The notes under the pieces were generated by a model, which was given only the letters and a program-made list of their open reading frames with translations, was not told the origin of the DNA and made no database searches. A program made the translations under genes and the position numbers. Below, in pieces: positions 1 through 5,773 of a DNA stretch of 8,447 nucleotides (position 1 is its first letter; every line of letters starts with the position of its first letter). Origin of the DNA: an uncultured Granulicatella sp. (lineage in GTDB: Bacteria; Bacillota; Bacilli; Lactobacillales; Aerococcaceae). The stretch is taken from assembly GCA_938017885.1 (NCBI GenBank), contig CALIJD010000181.1, forward strand, positions 1 to 8,447, in the 5' to 3' direction.

Positions 1-57
1 TCGCACTCTCAATCTCGCTATCCGTCGAGCCTGGCATGATTTAGGGGAATAAGCCGC

Positions 58-561
58 ATGCTGGATCATGAGAATATCGAAGTCGAATTGAATGTTGATT
101 TCTTCGCGAAAAAAGACGAGTACTTAAATAGTGGTGCCAAAATCGTCTTCACAGGAATGATTGATGAGTTCTTTGATTATGAGCTTGGAACGCTGGAATA
201 CCGTTCGCTTCGTTTTGAAACAGAAGTCGTGGACGTGGAGAACTACCAAGGAAATGCGGTGGTAAACTATACAGATCGTGAAACGCCATACACTCGGATT
301 ATCGAGCATAAACATTTCGAGTTTGGCACTCAGCCCAAAACGGTGATTACGCGTGAATATCCTGCCGATTGGAAAGTAGGCGATGAGCCTTATTATCCAG
401 TGAATAATCAAGTTAATAATGACTTATATGCGCAGTATAGGAAATTAGCACAGACAGTTCCACAAGTCATTTTCGGTGGACGCCTTGGACAGTATCGTTA
501 TTACGATATGCATCAAGTCATCGCCGCTGCACTAGAAACCGTTAAACATGAATTTGAGTAA
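58..561 (+). CDS. glf: UDP-galactopyranose mutase, C-terminal part only (5' end missing or broken)
   Basis: UDP-galactopyranose mutase is a cytoplasmic FAD enzyme that interconverts UDP-galactopyranose and UDP-galactofuranose for cell-surface polysaccharides. The 167 residues here match the C-terminal part of the family: FTGMIDEFFDY, LEYRSLRFE, NYQGNAVVNY, YTRIIEHKHFEFGTQ, PKTVITREYPADW, GDEPYYPV and the closing YRYYDMHQVI. They contain the family's active-site Arg (in YTRIIEHKHF), the substrate-binding Tyr of EPYYPV and the flavin-contacting YYDM segment. Full-length enzymes have about 365-390 residues, so roughly 200 N-terminal residues, including the FAD-binding GxGxxG motif, are absent. 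The ATG at 58 is only the first Met in frame. AGGGG at 43-47 lies at a usable distance, but a protein starting here could not bind FAD. Family resemblance (ISRMLDH) seems to reach back to about base 49, while bases 1-45 do not match and frame 1 has a TGA at 37-39. It is either a gene cut or chimeric at a contig edge, or a real truncated pseudogene. The family call is very sure; the start is not. Confidence 0.9.
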   Translation: MLDHENIEVELNVDFFAKKDEYLNSGAKIVFTGMIDEFFDYELGTLEYRSLRFETEVVDVENYQGNAVVNYTDRETPYTRIIEHKHFEFGTQPKTVITREYPADWKVGDEPYYPVNNQVNNDLYAQYRKLAQTVPQVIFGGRLGQYRYYDMHQVIAAALETVKHEFE

Positions 562-568
562 ACACAAA

Positions 569-606
569 AACACCCTATTTGATTAGATTCAAATAGGGTG
601 TTATTT
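569..606 (+). terminator. Intrinsic terminator after glf
   Basis: A perfect 14-bp stem (AACACCCTATTTGA at 569-582 with TCAAATAGGGTGTT at 589-602) closes a 6-base loop and starts 7 bases after the glf stop. The 3' side runs into TTATTTAT, and five A's (566-570) precede the stem, so it could also stop transcription arriving from the right on the minus strand. Confidence 0.9.
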
Positions 607-609
607 ATG

Positions 610-799
610 ATGGATTCCTTCGAATTCTAGCGGATTTTATCATAACTACAATAATGGGGTACCGGTTCGAGCCTGTAGTCTCTCACCTTTAAAGCTTCAA
701 AAAGGGCGTAAGGAATAAATCCCTACGCCCTTTAATTCATCTTTAATACGATTCCCCATTATTGTGGCTATGAAATCCGCAAGATTCTTCAGAATCCAT
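610..799. repeat. Nested imperfect inverted-repeat element, ~190 bp
   Basis: Left arm 610-659 and right arm 754-799 are imperfect reverse complements. Hand alignment gives about 38 matching positions, with solid blocks ATGGATTC, GCGGATTT and ACAATAATGGGG. Inside lie a second pair (TTAAAG 689-694 with CTTTAA 741-746) and a strong hairpin (701-710 with 724-733). The whole element could fold as one long branched hairpin on either strand. It contains no ORF and sits between convergent glf and trhO. No clear target-site duplication is visible at its edges. It could be a MITE-like or RUP/BOX-like repeat, or simply a large convergent-gene terminator structure. The palindrome is seen directly; mobility is inference. 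Confidence 0.7.
699..733 (-). terminator. Intrinsic terminator for trhO, inside the inverted-repeat element
   Basis: AAAGGGCGTA (701-710) pairs with TACGCCCTTT (724-733), and two further G-C pairs are possible inside. Read on the minus strand, the stem is followed by five U's (699-703, partly overlapping the stem). It lies about 110 bases past the trhO stop codon. On the plus strand it is followed by TTTAATTCATCTTT and may work in both directions. Confidence 0.75.
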
Positions 800-801
800 A
801 C

Positions 802-834
802 ACAATCAGTCAAACCAAAAATGTTTTAGATTGT
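802..834. other. Weak imperfect hairpin just after the trhO stop
   Basis: ACAATC (802-807) pairs with GATTGT (829-834), and inside it AAAC (812-815) pairs with GTTT (823-826), with an internal loop between. It lies directly 3' of the trhO stop on the minus strand and has no U-tract, so it is more likely an mRNA 3'-end structure than a terminator. Confidence 0.35.
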
Positions 835-842
835 TCATCAAA

Positions 843-1826
843 TTAAGCTTTCACTGTATCTAGTTTTTCACCGATAGCTTCTAAGCGTGCTACGACTTCT
901 TCTAGTGATAAGTTGTGCTCTTGAACATAGCGATTGCGTGGGTGAACACGGCATTCATGGCAGCAACCACGTAAGTATTTGTCTTCATTTTCCTCTGAAG
1001 CTAAGATGCGACGGTTACATTCTGGGTTGCCACAGTTTACGTAACGTTCGCAAGGAGTGCCATCGAACCAATCTTTCCCAATCACCACTGGGTCTACATG
1101 GTTGATGTCAACAGCGATACGCTCGTCAAATACGTACATTTTTCCATCCCATAGTTCACCTTGAACTTCTGGGTCTTTACCGTAAGTTGCGATACCGCCG
1201 TGTAATTGACCGACATCTTTGTAGCCTTCACGAACCATCCAGCCTGAGAATTTCTCACAGCGAACACCACCTGTACAGTAAACCACGACACGTTTGTCCA
1301 TGAATTTCTCTTTATTATCACGAACCCATTGTGGTAATTCACGGAAGTTGCGAATGTCAGGACGGATTGCACCGCGGAAGTGACCTAAGTCGTACTCGTA
1401 GTCGTTACGAGTGTCCAGTACAACAGTGTTTTCGTCTAATAATGCTTCTTTAAACTCTTGTGGAGAAAGGTAAGCACCTGTTGTTTCTAGTGGGTTGATG
1501 TCGTTGTCGAAGTCGTTATCTTCTAAACCAAGGTGTACGATTTCTTTTTTGTAACGAACGAACATCTTCTTGAAGGCTTGCTCGTTTTCTTCGTCGATTT
1601 TAAACCATAAGTCTTCCATGCCAGGAAGAGAGTGTACATAGTCCATATATTTTTGAGTGGTTTCATAATCACCAGATACAGTTCCGTTGATTCCTTCGTC
1701 AGCGACAAGGATACGTCCTTTTAATCCGATTGATTTGCAGAATGCTAAATGATCTGCAGCAAATTGTTCCGCATTCTCGATTGGAACGTATTTATAATAA
1801 AGTAAAACACGAATATCTTTTGCCAT
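843..1826 (-). CDS. trhO: tRNA uridine(34) hydroxylase, rhodanese-domain family (TrhO/YceA)
   Basis: TrhO catalyses the oxygen-dependent hydroxylation of U34 in certain tRNA anticodons to 5-hydroxyuridine, the precursor of mo5U-type wobble modifications; it acts in the cytoplasm. The 327-residue length is normal. An N-terminal ferredoxin-like domain (about 1-95, RVLLYYKY and [16 protein letters not shown]) is followed by a rhodanese domain (about 115-225) with the active-site loop CTGGVRCEK, Cys184 being the expected catalytic residue. A Cys-rich C-terminal segment (Cys259, 265, 270, 288, 289, 292) looks like a zinc site. The ATG at 1824-1826 opens at the conserved [11 protein letters not shown] start. 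The Shine-Dalgarno AAGGATG lies about 13 bases upstream, which is long. The gene stands alone, with its own promoter at 1867-1895. Codon use favours AAC, GAC, TTC, TAC and CGT, unlike the ABC genes, which suggests good expression. From memory, most of the protein is very close to streptococcal TrhO, except the last ~35 residues. Confidence 0.95.
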   Translation of the reverse strand: MAKDIRVLLYYKYVPIENAEQFAADHLAFCKSIGLKGRILVADEGINGTVSGDYETTQKYMDYVHSLPGMEDLWFKIDEENEQAFKKMFVRYKKEIVHLGLEDNDFDNDINPLETTGAYLSPQEFKEALLDENTVVLDTRNDYEYDLGHFRGAIRPDIRNFRELPQWVRDNKEKFMDKRVVVYCTGGVRCEKFSGWMVREGYKDVGQLHGGIATYGKDPEVQGELWDGKMYVFDERIAVDINHVDPVVIGKDWFDGTPCERYVNCGNPECNRRILASEENEDKYLRGCCHECRVHPRNRYVQEHNLSLEEVVARLEAIGEKLDTVKA

Positions 1827-1866
1827 ATTGTAGTTCTTTCATCCTTTTCTAGTTTGTAATGCTTCT

Positions 1867-1895
1867 ATTGTAACTTTATTGAGAACCATTATCAA
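1867..1895 (-). promoter_or_regulatory. Sigma-A promoter of trhO
   Basis: On the minus strand TTGATA (plus 1890-1895) and TACAAT (plus 1867-1872) are separated by exactly 17 bases. Transcription should begin near 1860, giving a 5' leader of about 34 bases before the trhO ATG. Only one mismatch to consensus is present in each hexamer. Confidence 0.8.
1880..1894. promoter_or_regulatory. Candidate Fur-family operator within the trhO promoter
   Basis: TGAGAACCATTATCA (reverse complement TGATAATGGTTCTCA) matches the 7-1-7 Fur-family box TGATAATnATTATCA at 12 of 14 positions. It occupies the spacer and part of the -35 of the trhO promoter, where a bound repressor would block RNA polymerase. Which member of the family (Fur, Zur, PerR) would bind cannot be told, and AT-rich DNA can produce such matches by chance. 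Confidence 0.4.
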
Positions 1896-1917
1896 AGATT
1901 TCGATTGTGAAAATCTT
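1895..1917. promoter_or_regulatory. Perfect 7-bp dyad between the divergent promoters
   Basis: AAGATTT (1895-1901) and AAATCTT (1911-1917) form an exact inverted repeat with a 9-base spacer. The dyad ends 10 bases before the -35 of the exporter promoter and abuts the -35 of the trhO promoter. The position suits an operator for a dimeric regulator, but no regulator gene lies nearby to assign it to. Confidence 0.3.
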
Positions 1918-1926
1918 CGAAAGGTA

Positions 1927-1954
1927 TTGACATGACAGCGATTTAAGGTATAAT
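1927..1954 (+). promoter_or_regulatory. Consensus sigma-A promoter of the leader peptide / ABC exporter operon
   Basis: A perfect TTGACA (1927-1932) and a perfect TATAAT (1949-1954) are 16 bases apart. Transcription should start near 1961, about 37 bases before the leader ORF and about 190 before the first ABC gene. Such a strong promoter in front of a terminator suggests constitutive initiation, with control at elongation. Confidence 0.9.
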
Positions 1955-1997
1955 TTCAAATGTAATATAAAATTTTAAGAGATTGGAGGAGAAATCG

Positions 1998-2066
1998 ATG
2001 AACAACTTAGTAGTAAAACGAGTAAATAGAATGATAGACCTTCCAATTAAAGTGAACTGGTTATAG
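1998..2066 (+). CDS. 22-residue leader peptide upstream of the ABC exporter (BmrB-like attenuator ORF)
   Basis: A short ORF opens with ATG 7 bases after a strong GGAGGA (1985-1990), directly downstream of a consensus promoter. It encodes 22 residues starting MNNLVVKRVN and ending in KVNWL, then TAG. A full intrinsic terminator follows 29 bases later, and the exporter genes have their own RBS after that. This is the architecture of a translated leader in an attenuator, as known for bmrB upstream of bmrCD in Bacillus subtilis. I do not recognise the peptide itself and see no Arg/Lys-X-Arg/Lys macrolide-stalling motif. It contains four Val, three Asn and one Trp, with no run of a single amino acid, so amino-acid-starvation attenuation is less likely than drug-dependent ribosome stalling. 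Its role is inferred from layout; translation is likely given the RBS. Confidence 0.75.
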   Translation: MNNLVVKRVNRMIDLPIKVNWL

Positions 2067-2095
2067 CGCATTTTTTAGATGAGATTAGGAATGAA

Positions 2096-2138
2096 GCTGT
2101 TACTTTTTCCATGCATGGGGAAGGTAACGGCTTTTTTT
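2096..2138 (+). terminator. Attenuator terminator between leader ORF and ABC exporter genes
   Basis: GCTGTTACTTTTTCC (2096-2110) pairs along all 15 positions, including G-U pairs, with GGGGAAGGTAACGGC (2117-2131) around the loop ATGCAT. Seven T's follow (2132-2138). It stands inside the transcription unit, after the leader ORF and 14 bases before the first exporter ATG, so it must be bypassed for the exporter to be made. An alternative pairing of its 5' arm with 2060-2067 (GTTATAGC, 7 of 8 positions) could act as antiterminator. Confidence 0.9.
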
Positions 2139-2152
2139 GATGGAGGAAAACG

Positions 2153-3892
2153 ATGAACGATTTAATAAAATTAGTGATAGGCTTTATAAAAAAACATCCG
2201 ATGCGCTATCTTGTTAGTTTTGTATTGATGGTTGCAAGTAGTATTGCTGCGGTTTATCCCGCTAGGATTGTGGGAGAAGTAGTCGATAAAATCGTTGCGA
2301 GTGAACTGAGCGGCGAGTGGCTCTGGACGCAACTCGTGATTTTAGTAGGGATTATTCTCGTAGCCTATATAACGGAGAGTATTTGGATAAATTTGATTTT
2401 TATGGGCTATTATGAAATGCAAAAGGAATTGCGTGTGAAATTGTTAAGGAATAATTTGTTAAAGAAGATTCCGTTTTATGCGCATTTTAGAACGGGGGAT
2501 ATTATTACCCGTAGCAGTGAAGATGTGATGACGATTGGCGATATGATGGGGTTCGGAATGTTTGCACTCATGAACTCAACATTGATGGTGACTGTATCCA
2601 TTTATATGATGGTCACAACGATTTCGTTGCCACTGACCATCGTTGCGGTTTTACCACTTCCAATCCTTTCATATCTCGTGTATAAATGGGGATTTGATCT
2701 CGAAGAAGAGTACAACAAGGCGCAAAACGCGGTTTCTCAACTGAATAATGAAGTGTTAGAAATGATAGATGGTACGTATGTGATTCGTGCTTATGGGCAA
2801 GAAGAGGCGATGATGGATGAGTTCAGGGCGAAAACGAAAAAGGCCATGAAACAAAATATCATTGTGTCAGAAATTGAATCTCGCTTTATTCCATTGGCAC
2901 AATTATTTATGATGATCAGCTTTACAATTGCGCTTTTTTACGGTGGGTACTTGGTGTCGAATGGGACCATTCTCGTTGGGGATGTCATTGCCTTCCAAGT
3001 CTATATGGGAGCGATTATGTGGCCGATGTTTATGATTGGCGATATTATCACGAACTACAAACGCGGAAAAGTGGCAACCGAGCGTATTAATGAAATATTA
3101 AGATATGACGATGACATCGAACGTGGTGGAACAAAAGCGCTCGAGACGATTGAATCGATAGAGTTTAAAGACTTCCATTTTACGTATCCAGGAGAAGAGG
3201 CGTCCTTATTAAAAGGAATTAATCTTACTTTGAAAAAAGGCGAGACTCTTGGAATCGTTGGGAAAACAGGTTCTGGGAAGACGACACTCTTGATGCAATT
3301 ATTACATCAATTCCCATACAAAGGCGAGAAGCTTCTCATTAACGCAGAGCCATTGATTGATTATGATCCTCAAACGGTGGCAGGGCATTTGGCCTATGTA
3401 CCACAAGAGCATACACTTTTTTCACGGACGATTCGCGAGAATATGTTGTTCGGGAAAGAGGATGCAACGGATGATGAAATCTGGGAAGCGTTGACGTTGG
3501 CATCCTTTGATGGAGACGTGAAACGAATGCCAGACGAGCTCGATACGATGGTCGGAGAAAAAGGGGTATCGCTCAGTGGAGGACAAAAACAACGCTTATC
3601 GATTGCGCGTGCCTTCTTACGCAACCGTGAATGCTTAATTTTGGATGATGCGTTATCTGCAGTTGATGCGAAAACGGAAAGGGAAATTATCTCGCACTTG
3701 CAACAAGAACGCGGAGGCTGTATGAATATCATTTCTGCGCACAGACTTTCTGCAATTCGTCATGCGGATGAAATTATTGTGATGAATGAAGGACGCATTA
3801 GTGAGAGGGGTACCCATGAGGAGCTGCTCGAACAACGAGGATGGTACTATGAACAGTACCTCACACAAGAAATGGAGGAGGAAATCGAATGA
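2153..3892 (+). CDS. yheI: Heterodimeric multidrug-type ABC exporter, subunit with degenerate Walker B (YheI/BmrC/LmrC-like)
   Basis: This is a half-transporter with an N-terminal membrane domain and a C-terminal ATPase, expected to pair in the membrane with the next gene product and export drugs or other amphipathic compounds. Six membrane segments are seen at roughly 18-38, 58-83, 133-155, 158-177, 247-268 and 275-298. The nucleotide-binding domain (about 335-575) has Walker A GKTGSGKTT (370-378), Q-loop Gln418, a canonical signature LSGGQ (474-478), Walker B LILDD (495-499), D-loop SAVD and switch His530. The residue after the Walker B Asp is Asp499, not the catalytic Glu, so this subunit's own ATP site should be hydrolytically weak, as in BmrC, LmrC and TM287. 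Its length, 579 residues, is normal. GGAGG at 2142-2146 sets the ATG at 2153. Expression probably depends on readthrough of the terminator at 2096-2138. The stop overlaps the next start. The family is sure; the substrate is not known. Confidence 0.92.
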   Translation: MNDLIKLVIGFIKKHPMRYLVSFVLMVASSIAAVYPARIVGEVVDKIVASELSGEWLWTQLVILVGIILVAYITESIWINLIFMGYYEMQKELRVKLLRNNLLKKIPFYAHFRTGDIITRSSEDVMTIGDMMGFGMFALMNSTLMVTVSIYMMVTTISLPLTIVAVLPLPILSYLVYKWGFDLEEEYNKAQNAVSQLNNEVLEMIDGTYVIRAYGQEEAMMDEFRAKTKKAMKQNIIVSEIESRFIPLAQLFMMISFTIALFYGGYLVSNGTILVGDVIAFQVYMGAIMWPMFMIGDIITNYKRGKVATERINEILRYDDDIERGGTKALETIESIEFKDFHFTYPGEEASLLKGINLTLKKGETLGIVGKTGSGKTTLLMQLLHQFPYKGEKLLINAEPLIDYDPQTVAGHLAYVPQEHTLFSRTIRENMLFGKEDATDDEIWEALTLASFDGDVKRMPDELDTMVGEKGVSLSGGQKQRLSIARAFLRNRECLILDDALSAVDAKTEREIISHLQQERGGCMNIISAHRLSAIRHADEIIVMNEGRISERGTHEELLEQRGWYYEQYLTQEMEEEIE

Positions 3893-5628
3893 GAACGATG
3901 AAGCGATTATTAAGCTACCTCCGCTATGAGAAAAAAGGAGTTCTGATTGGACTCGTCTGCCTGTTACTCTCAACAGGAGCAACCTTAACAGGGCCACTCG
4001 TTGCGAAACACATTATCGATAATGTGATTACTCCGATGGGGCAGGCGCATGTTTTTAATGCAGGAGGCCTGCTTTTATGGGTTGGTATTTACGTGACAGT
4101 GAACTTAGTGGGAGTTGCTGGGGCCTACTTAAACCGTGTATATATGAGAACTCTCTCAAACCGTATTGCAAAACGTATTCGCGACGAAGTATTCGAGCAT
4201 GTACAAACCTTGCCGGTATCGTACTTCGACCATTTACCGGCTGGGAAAGTGGTTTCTAGAATTACGAGTGATACAGAATCAGTGCGTGCAAACTTCTACG
4301 TGAGTGGGATTTCGACCCTGTTCAGTACGATTGTGATGTTGGTAGGTGTTTATATAACCATTTTCTTATTAAACGCTACGCTAGGACTAGTGTTATTATT
4401 CCTAGTTCCTGTAATGATTTTATGGCAGAGAACTGTTGCTACGAAGCAGAAAAAATACTATTCCGAAAATCGTGAACTCTACGGTCAGTTGAGTGGACAA
4501 TTAAACGAAAGCATTCAAGGAGCAGGCATCGTTCAAGCCTTCCAGCAAGAAGAAAAAATTGTTGCAGAATATGATGCCACGGCAACTTCTTGGGTAGAAG
4601 TTGGTCGTAAGGAATTAATTCTTGAGTCGTACTTCTCGTGGAGTCTTGTCGGCATGCTTCGAAACATTACTCATTTTGGAGTTATCTATTATTTCAGTAT
4701 GCAGTTTATCGGTGGAACACTCGGGATTTCAGCAGGTCTTTTATATGCATTTATTGATTACATTAATCGAATCTATGAGCCAATTCAAACCTTTATGAAT
4801 GTCGTGTCAGGCTTCCAACAATCAATGGCTGCCGGTGACCGCGTGTTTGAATTAATGGATACACCGAGCGAGGAATCGGAAGAAGAGCTCTTCTCGTTTG
4901 ATGAAGGACGTATCGAATTTAAAGATGTGAGTTTTGAGTACACAGCGGGTGTCCCAGTGTTGAAACACTTGAATTTCACGGTAGAACCTGGACAGACAGT
5001 TGCTTTTGTCGGACATACTGGTTCAGGGAAATCATCCATTATGAACTTACTGTTTCGCTTCTACGACCCAACGAGTGGTGCTATCTTCATCGATGGAAAA
5101 AACACACGCGACTTTAACAGACGTAGTGTGCGAAGCGAGATGGGAATCGTTCTTCAAGATCCGTACCTCTTTACAGGAACGATTGCTTCTAATGTTGGAC
5201 TCAATAATGAATCGATTCAGCCTGAGACGATTAAAGAGGCGCTCATTAAAGTAGGCGGAGGCCATCTACTCACGAAGAGTGAAAAGGGACTGGACTATGA
5301 AGTGAGGGAAAAAGGAATGGATTTTTCTTCCGGAGAACGTCAATTGATTTCCTTTGCCAGAGCTATTGTCTTCGATCCAAAAATTTTAATTTTAGATGAA
5401 GCAACTTCTCATATCGATACCGAGACGGAAGAAATTATTCAGAATGCAATTAATGTCGTAAAAGAAGGGCGAACAACCTTTATGATTGCGCACCGACTTT
5501 CTACGATTGCTCATGCCGACCAAATTTTTGTGTTGGATAAAGGGGAAATTGTGGAACGTGGAACGCATGATGAATTGATGCAACTAAATGGACAATACGC
5601 CGAAATGGTGGCACTCCAAAAAGGATAA
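3889..5628 (+). CDS. yheH: Heterodimeric multidrug-type ABC exporter, catalytic subunit with degenerate signature (YheH/BmrD/LmrD-like)
   Basis: This is the partner half-transporter. Six membrane segments lie at about 16-38, 61-82, 138-160, 163-181, 251-271 and 276-295. The ATPase domain (about 340-575) has Walker A GHTGSGKSS (375-383), Q-loop Gln423, Walker B LILD followed by catalytic Glu504, and His535. Its signature reads FSSGERQ (479-485) rather than LSGGQ. In the heterodimer the intact ATP site would combine this subunit's Walker motifs with the first subunit's LSGGQ, and the degenerate site the reverse, a pattern known for this family. At 579 residues it is shorter than B. subtilis BmrD (673) or lactococcal LmrD (664), and it lacks the long insert between the first two membrane segments that I recall in BmrD. 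The start ATG overlaps the previous stop (ATGA), with GGAGGAGG at 3874-3881; the Met at 3898 is too far from this RBS. A terminator follows. Confidence 0.92.
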   Translation: MRTMKRLLSYLRYEKKGVLIGLVCLLLSTGATLTGPLVAKHIIDNVITPMGQAHVFNAGGLLLWVGIYVTVNLVGVAGAYLNRVYMRTLSNRIAKRIRDEVFEHVQTLPVSYFDHLPAGKVVSRITSDTESVRANFYVSGISTLFSTIVMLVGVYITIFLLNATLGLVLLFLVPVMILWQRTVATKQKKYYSENRELYGQLSGQLNESIQGAGIVQAFQQEEKIVAEYDATATSWVEVGRKELILESYFSWSLVGMLRNITHFGVIYYFSMQFIGGTLGISAGLLYAFIDYINRIYEPIQTFMNVVSGFQQSMAAGDRVFELMDTPSEESEEELFSFDEGRIEFKDVSFEYTAGVPVLKHLNFTVEPGQTVAFVGHTGSGKSSIMNLLFRFYDPTSGAIFIDGKNTRDFNRRSVRSEMGIVLQDPYLFTGTIASNVGLNNESIQPETIKEALIKVGGGHLLTKSEKGLDYEVREKGMDFSSGERQLISFARAIVFDPKILILDEATSHIDTETEEIIQNAINVVKEGRTTFMIAHRLSTIAHADQIFVLDKGEIVERGTHDELMQLNGQYAEMVALQKG

Positions 5629-5634
5629 TCGTAT

Positions 5635-5667
5635 AGACTCTGTTTCTTTTGAAACGGAGTCTTTTTT
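5635..5667 (+). terminator. Intrinsic terminator of the ABC exporter operon
   Basis: AGACTCTGTTTC (5635-5646) pairs over 12 positions (one G-U) with GAAACGGAGTCT (5651-5662) around a TTTT loop, followed by a T-run to 5667. It begins 6 bases after the exporter stop codon. Confidence 0.93.
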
Positions 5668-5735
5668 GCTGCAGTGGGTAAATCGAATTTTTATTGTTTT
5701 TCAAGGGAATTCATGGTGCATTACGCCTCTTAGTT

Positions 5736-5744
5736 TGTTACAAT
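5736..5744 (+). promoter_or_regulatory. Probable extended -10 promoter of the amidohydrolase operon
   Basis: TGT directly precedes TACAAT (5739-5744), forming an extended -10 (TGnTAnAAT-like). No convincing -35 hexamer is found 16-18 bases upstream. Transcription would start near 5751, with about 23 bases before the amidohydrolase ATG. It is the only plausible promoter between the terminator and the operon. Confidence 0.55.
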
Positions 5745-5773
5745 GTGTAGGAAACTGATTGAGGAGAGAACGT

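Noticed and set aside
58..561. The glf fragment as a complete small gene starting at ATG 58 with AGGGG upstream
   Set aside because: It lacks the whole FAD-binding half, and resemblance to the family continues upstream of the ATG.
661..680. GGTTCGAGCC resembles a tRNA T-arm
   Set aside because: The flanking bases do not form the 5-bp T-stem, and no acceptor, D or anticodon stems can be built around it.
1998..2066. Amino-acid-starvation attenuator or macrolide Arg-X-Arg stalling leader
   Set aside because: The leader has no run of a regulatory amino acid and no Arg/Lys-X-Arg/Lys motif; only general drug-stalling attenuation is kept as a hypothesis.
2088..2110. GGAA/TTCC pairing as an antiterminator
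   Set aside because: It is only 4 bp with a long loop, too weak to compete with the terminator.
5759..5773. TTG 5759 as the amidohydrolase start
   Set aside because: It overlaps the GAGGAG that is ideally placed for ATG 5774, and the resulting MRRER extension has no family support.
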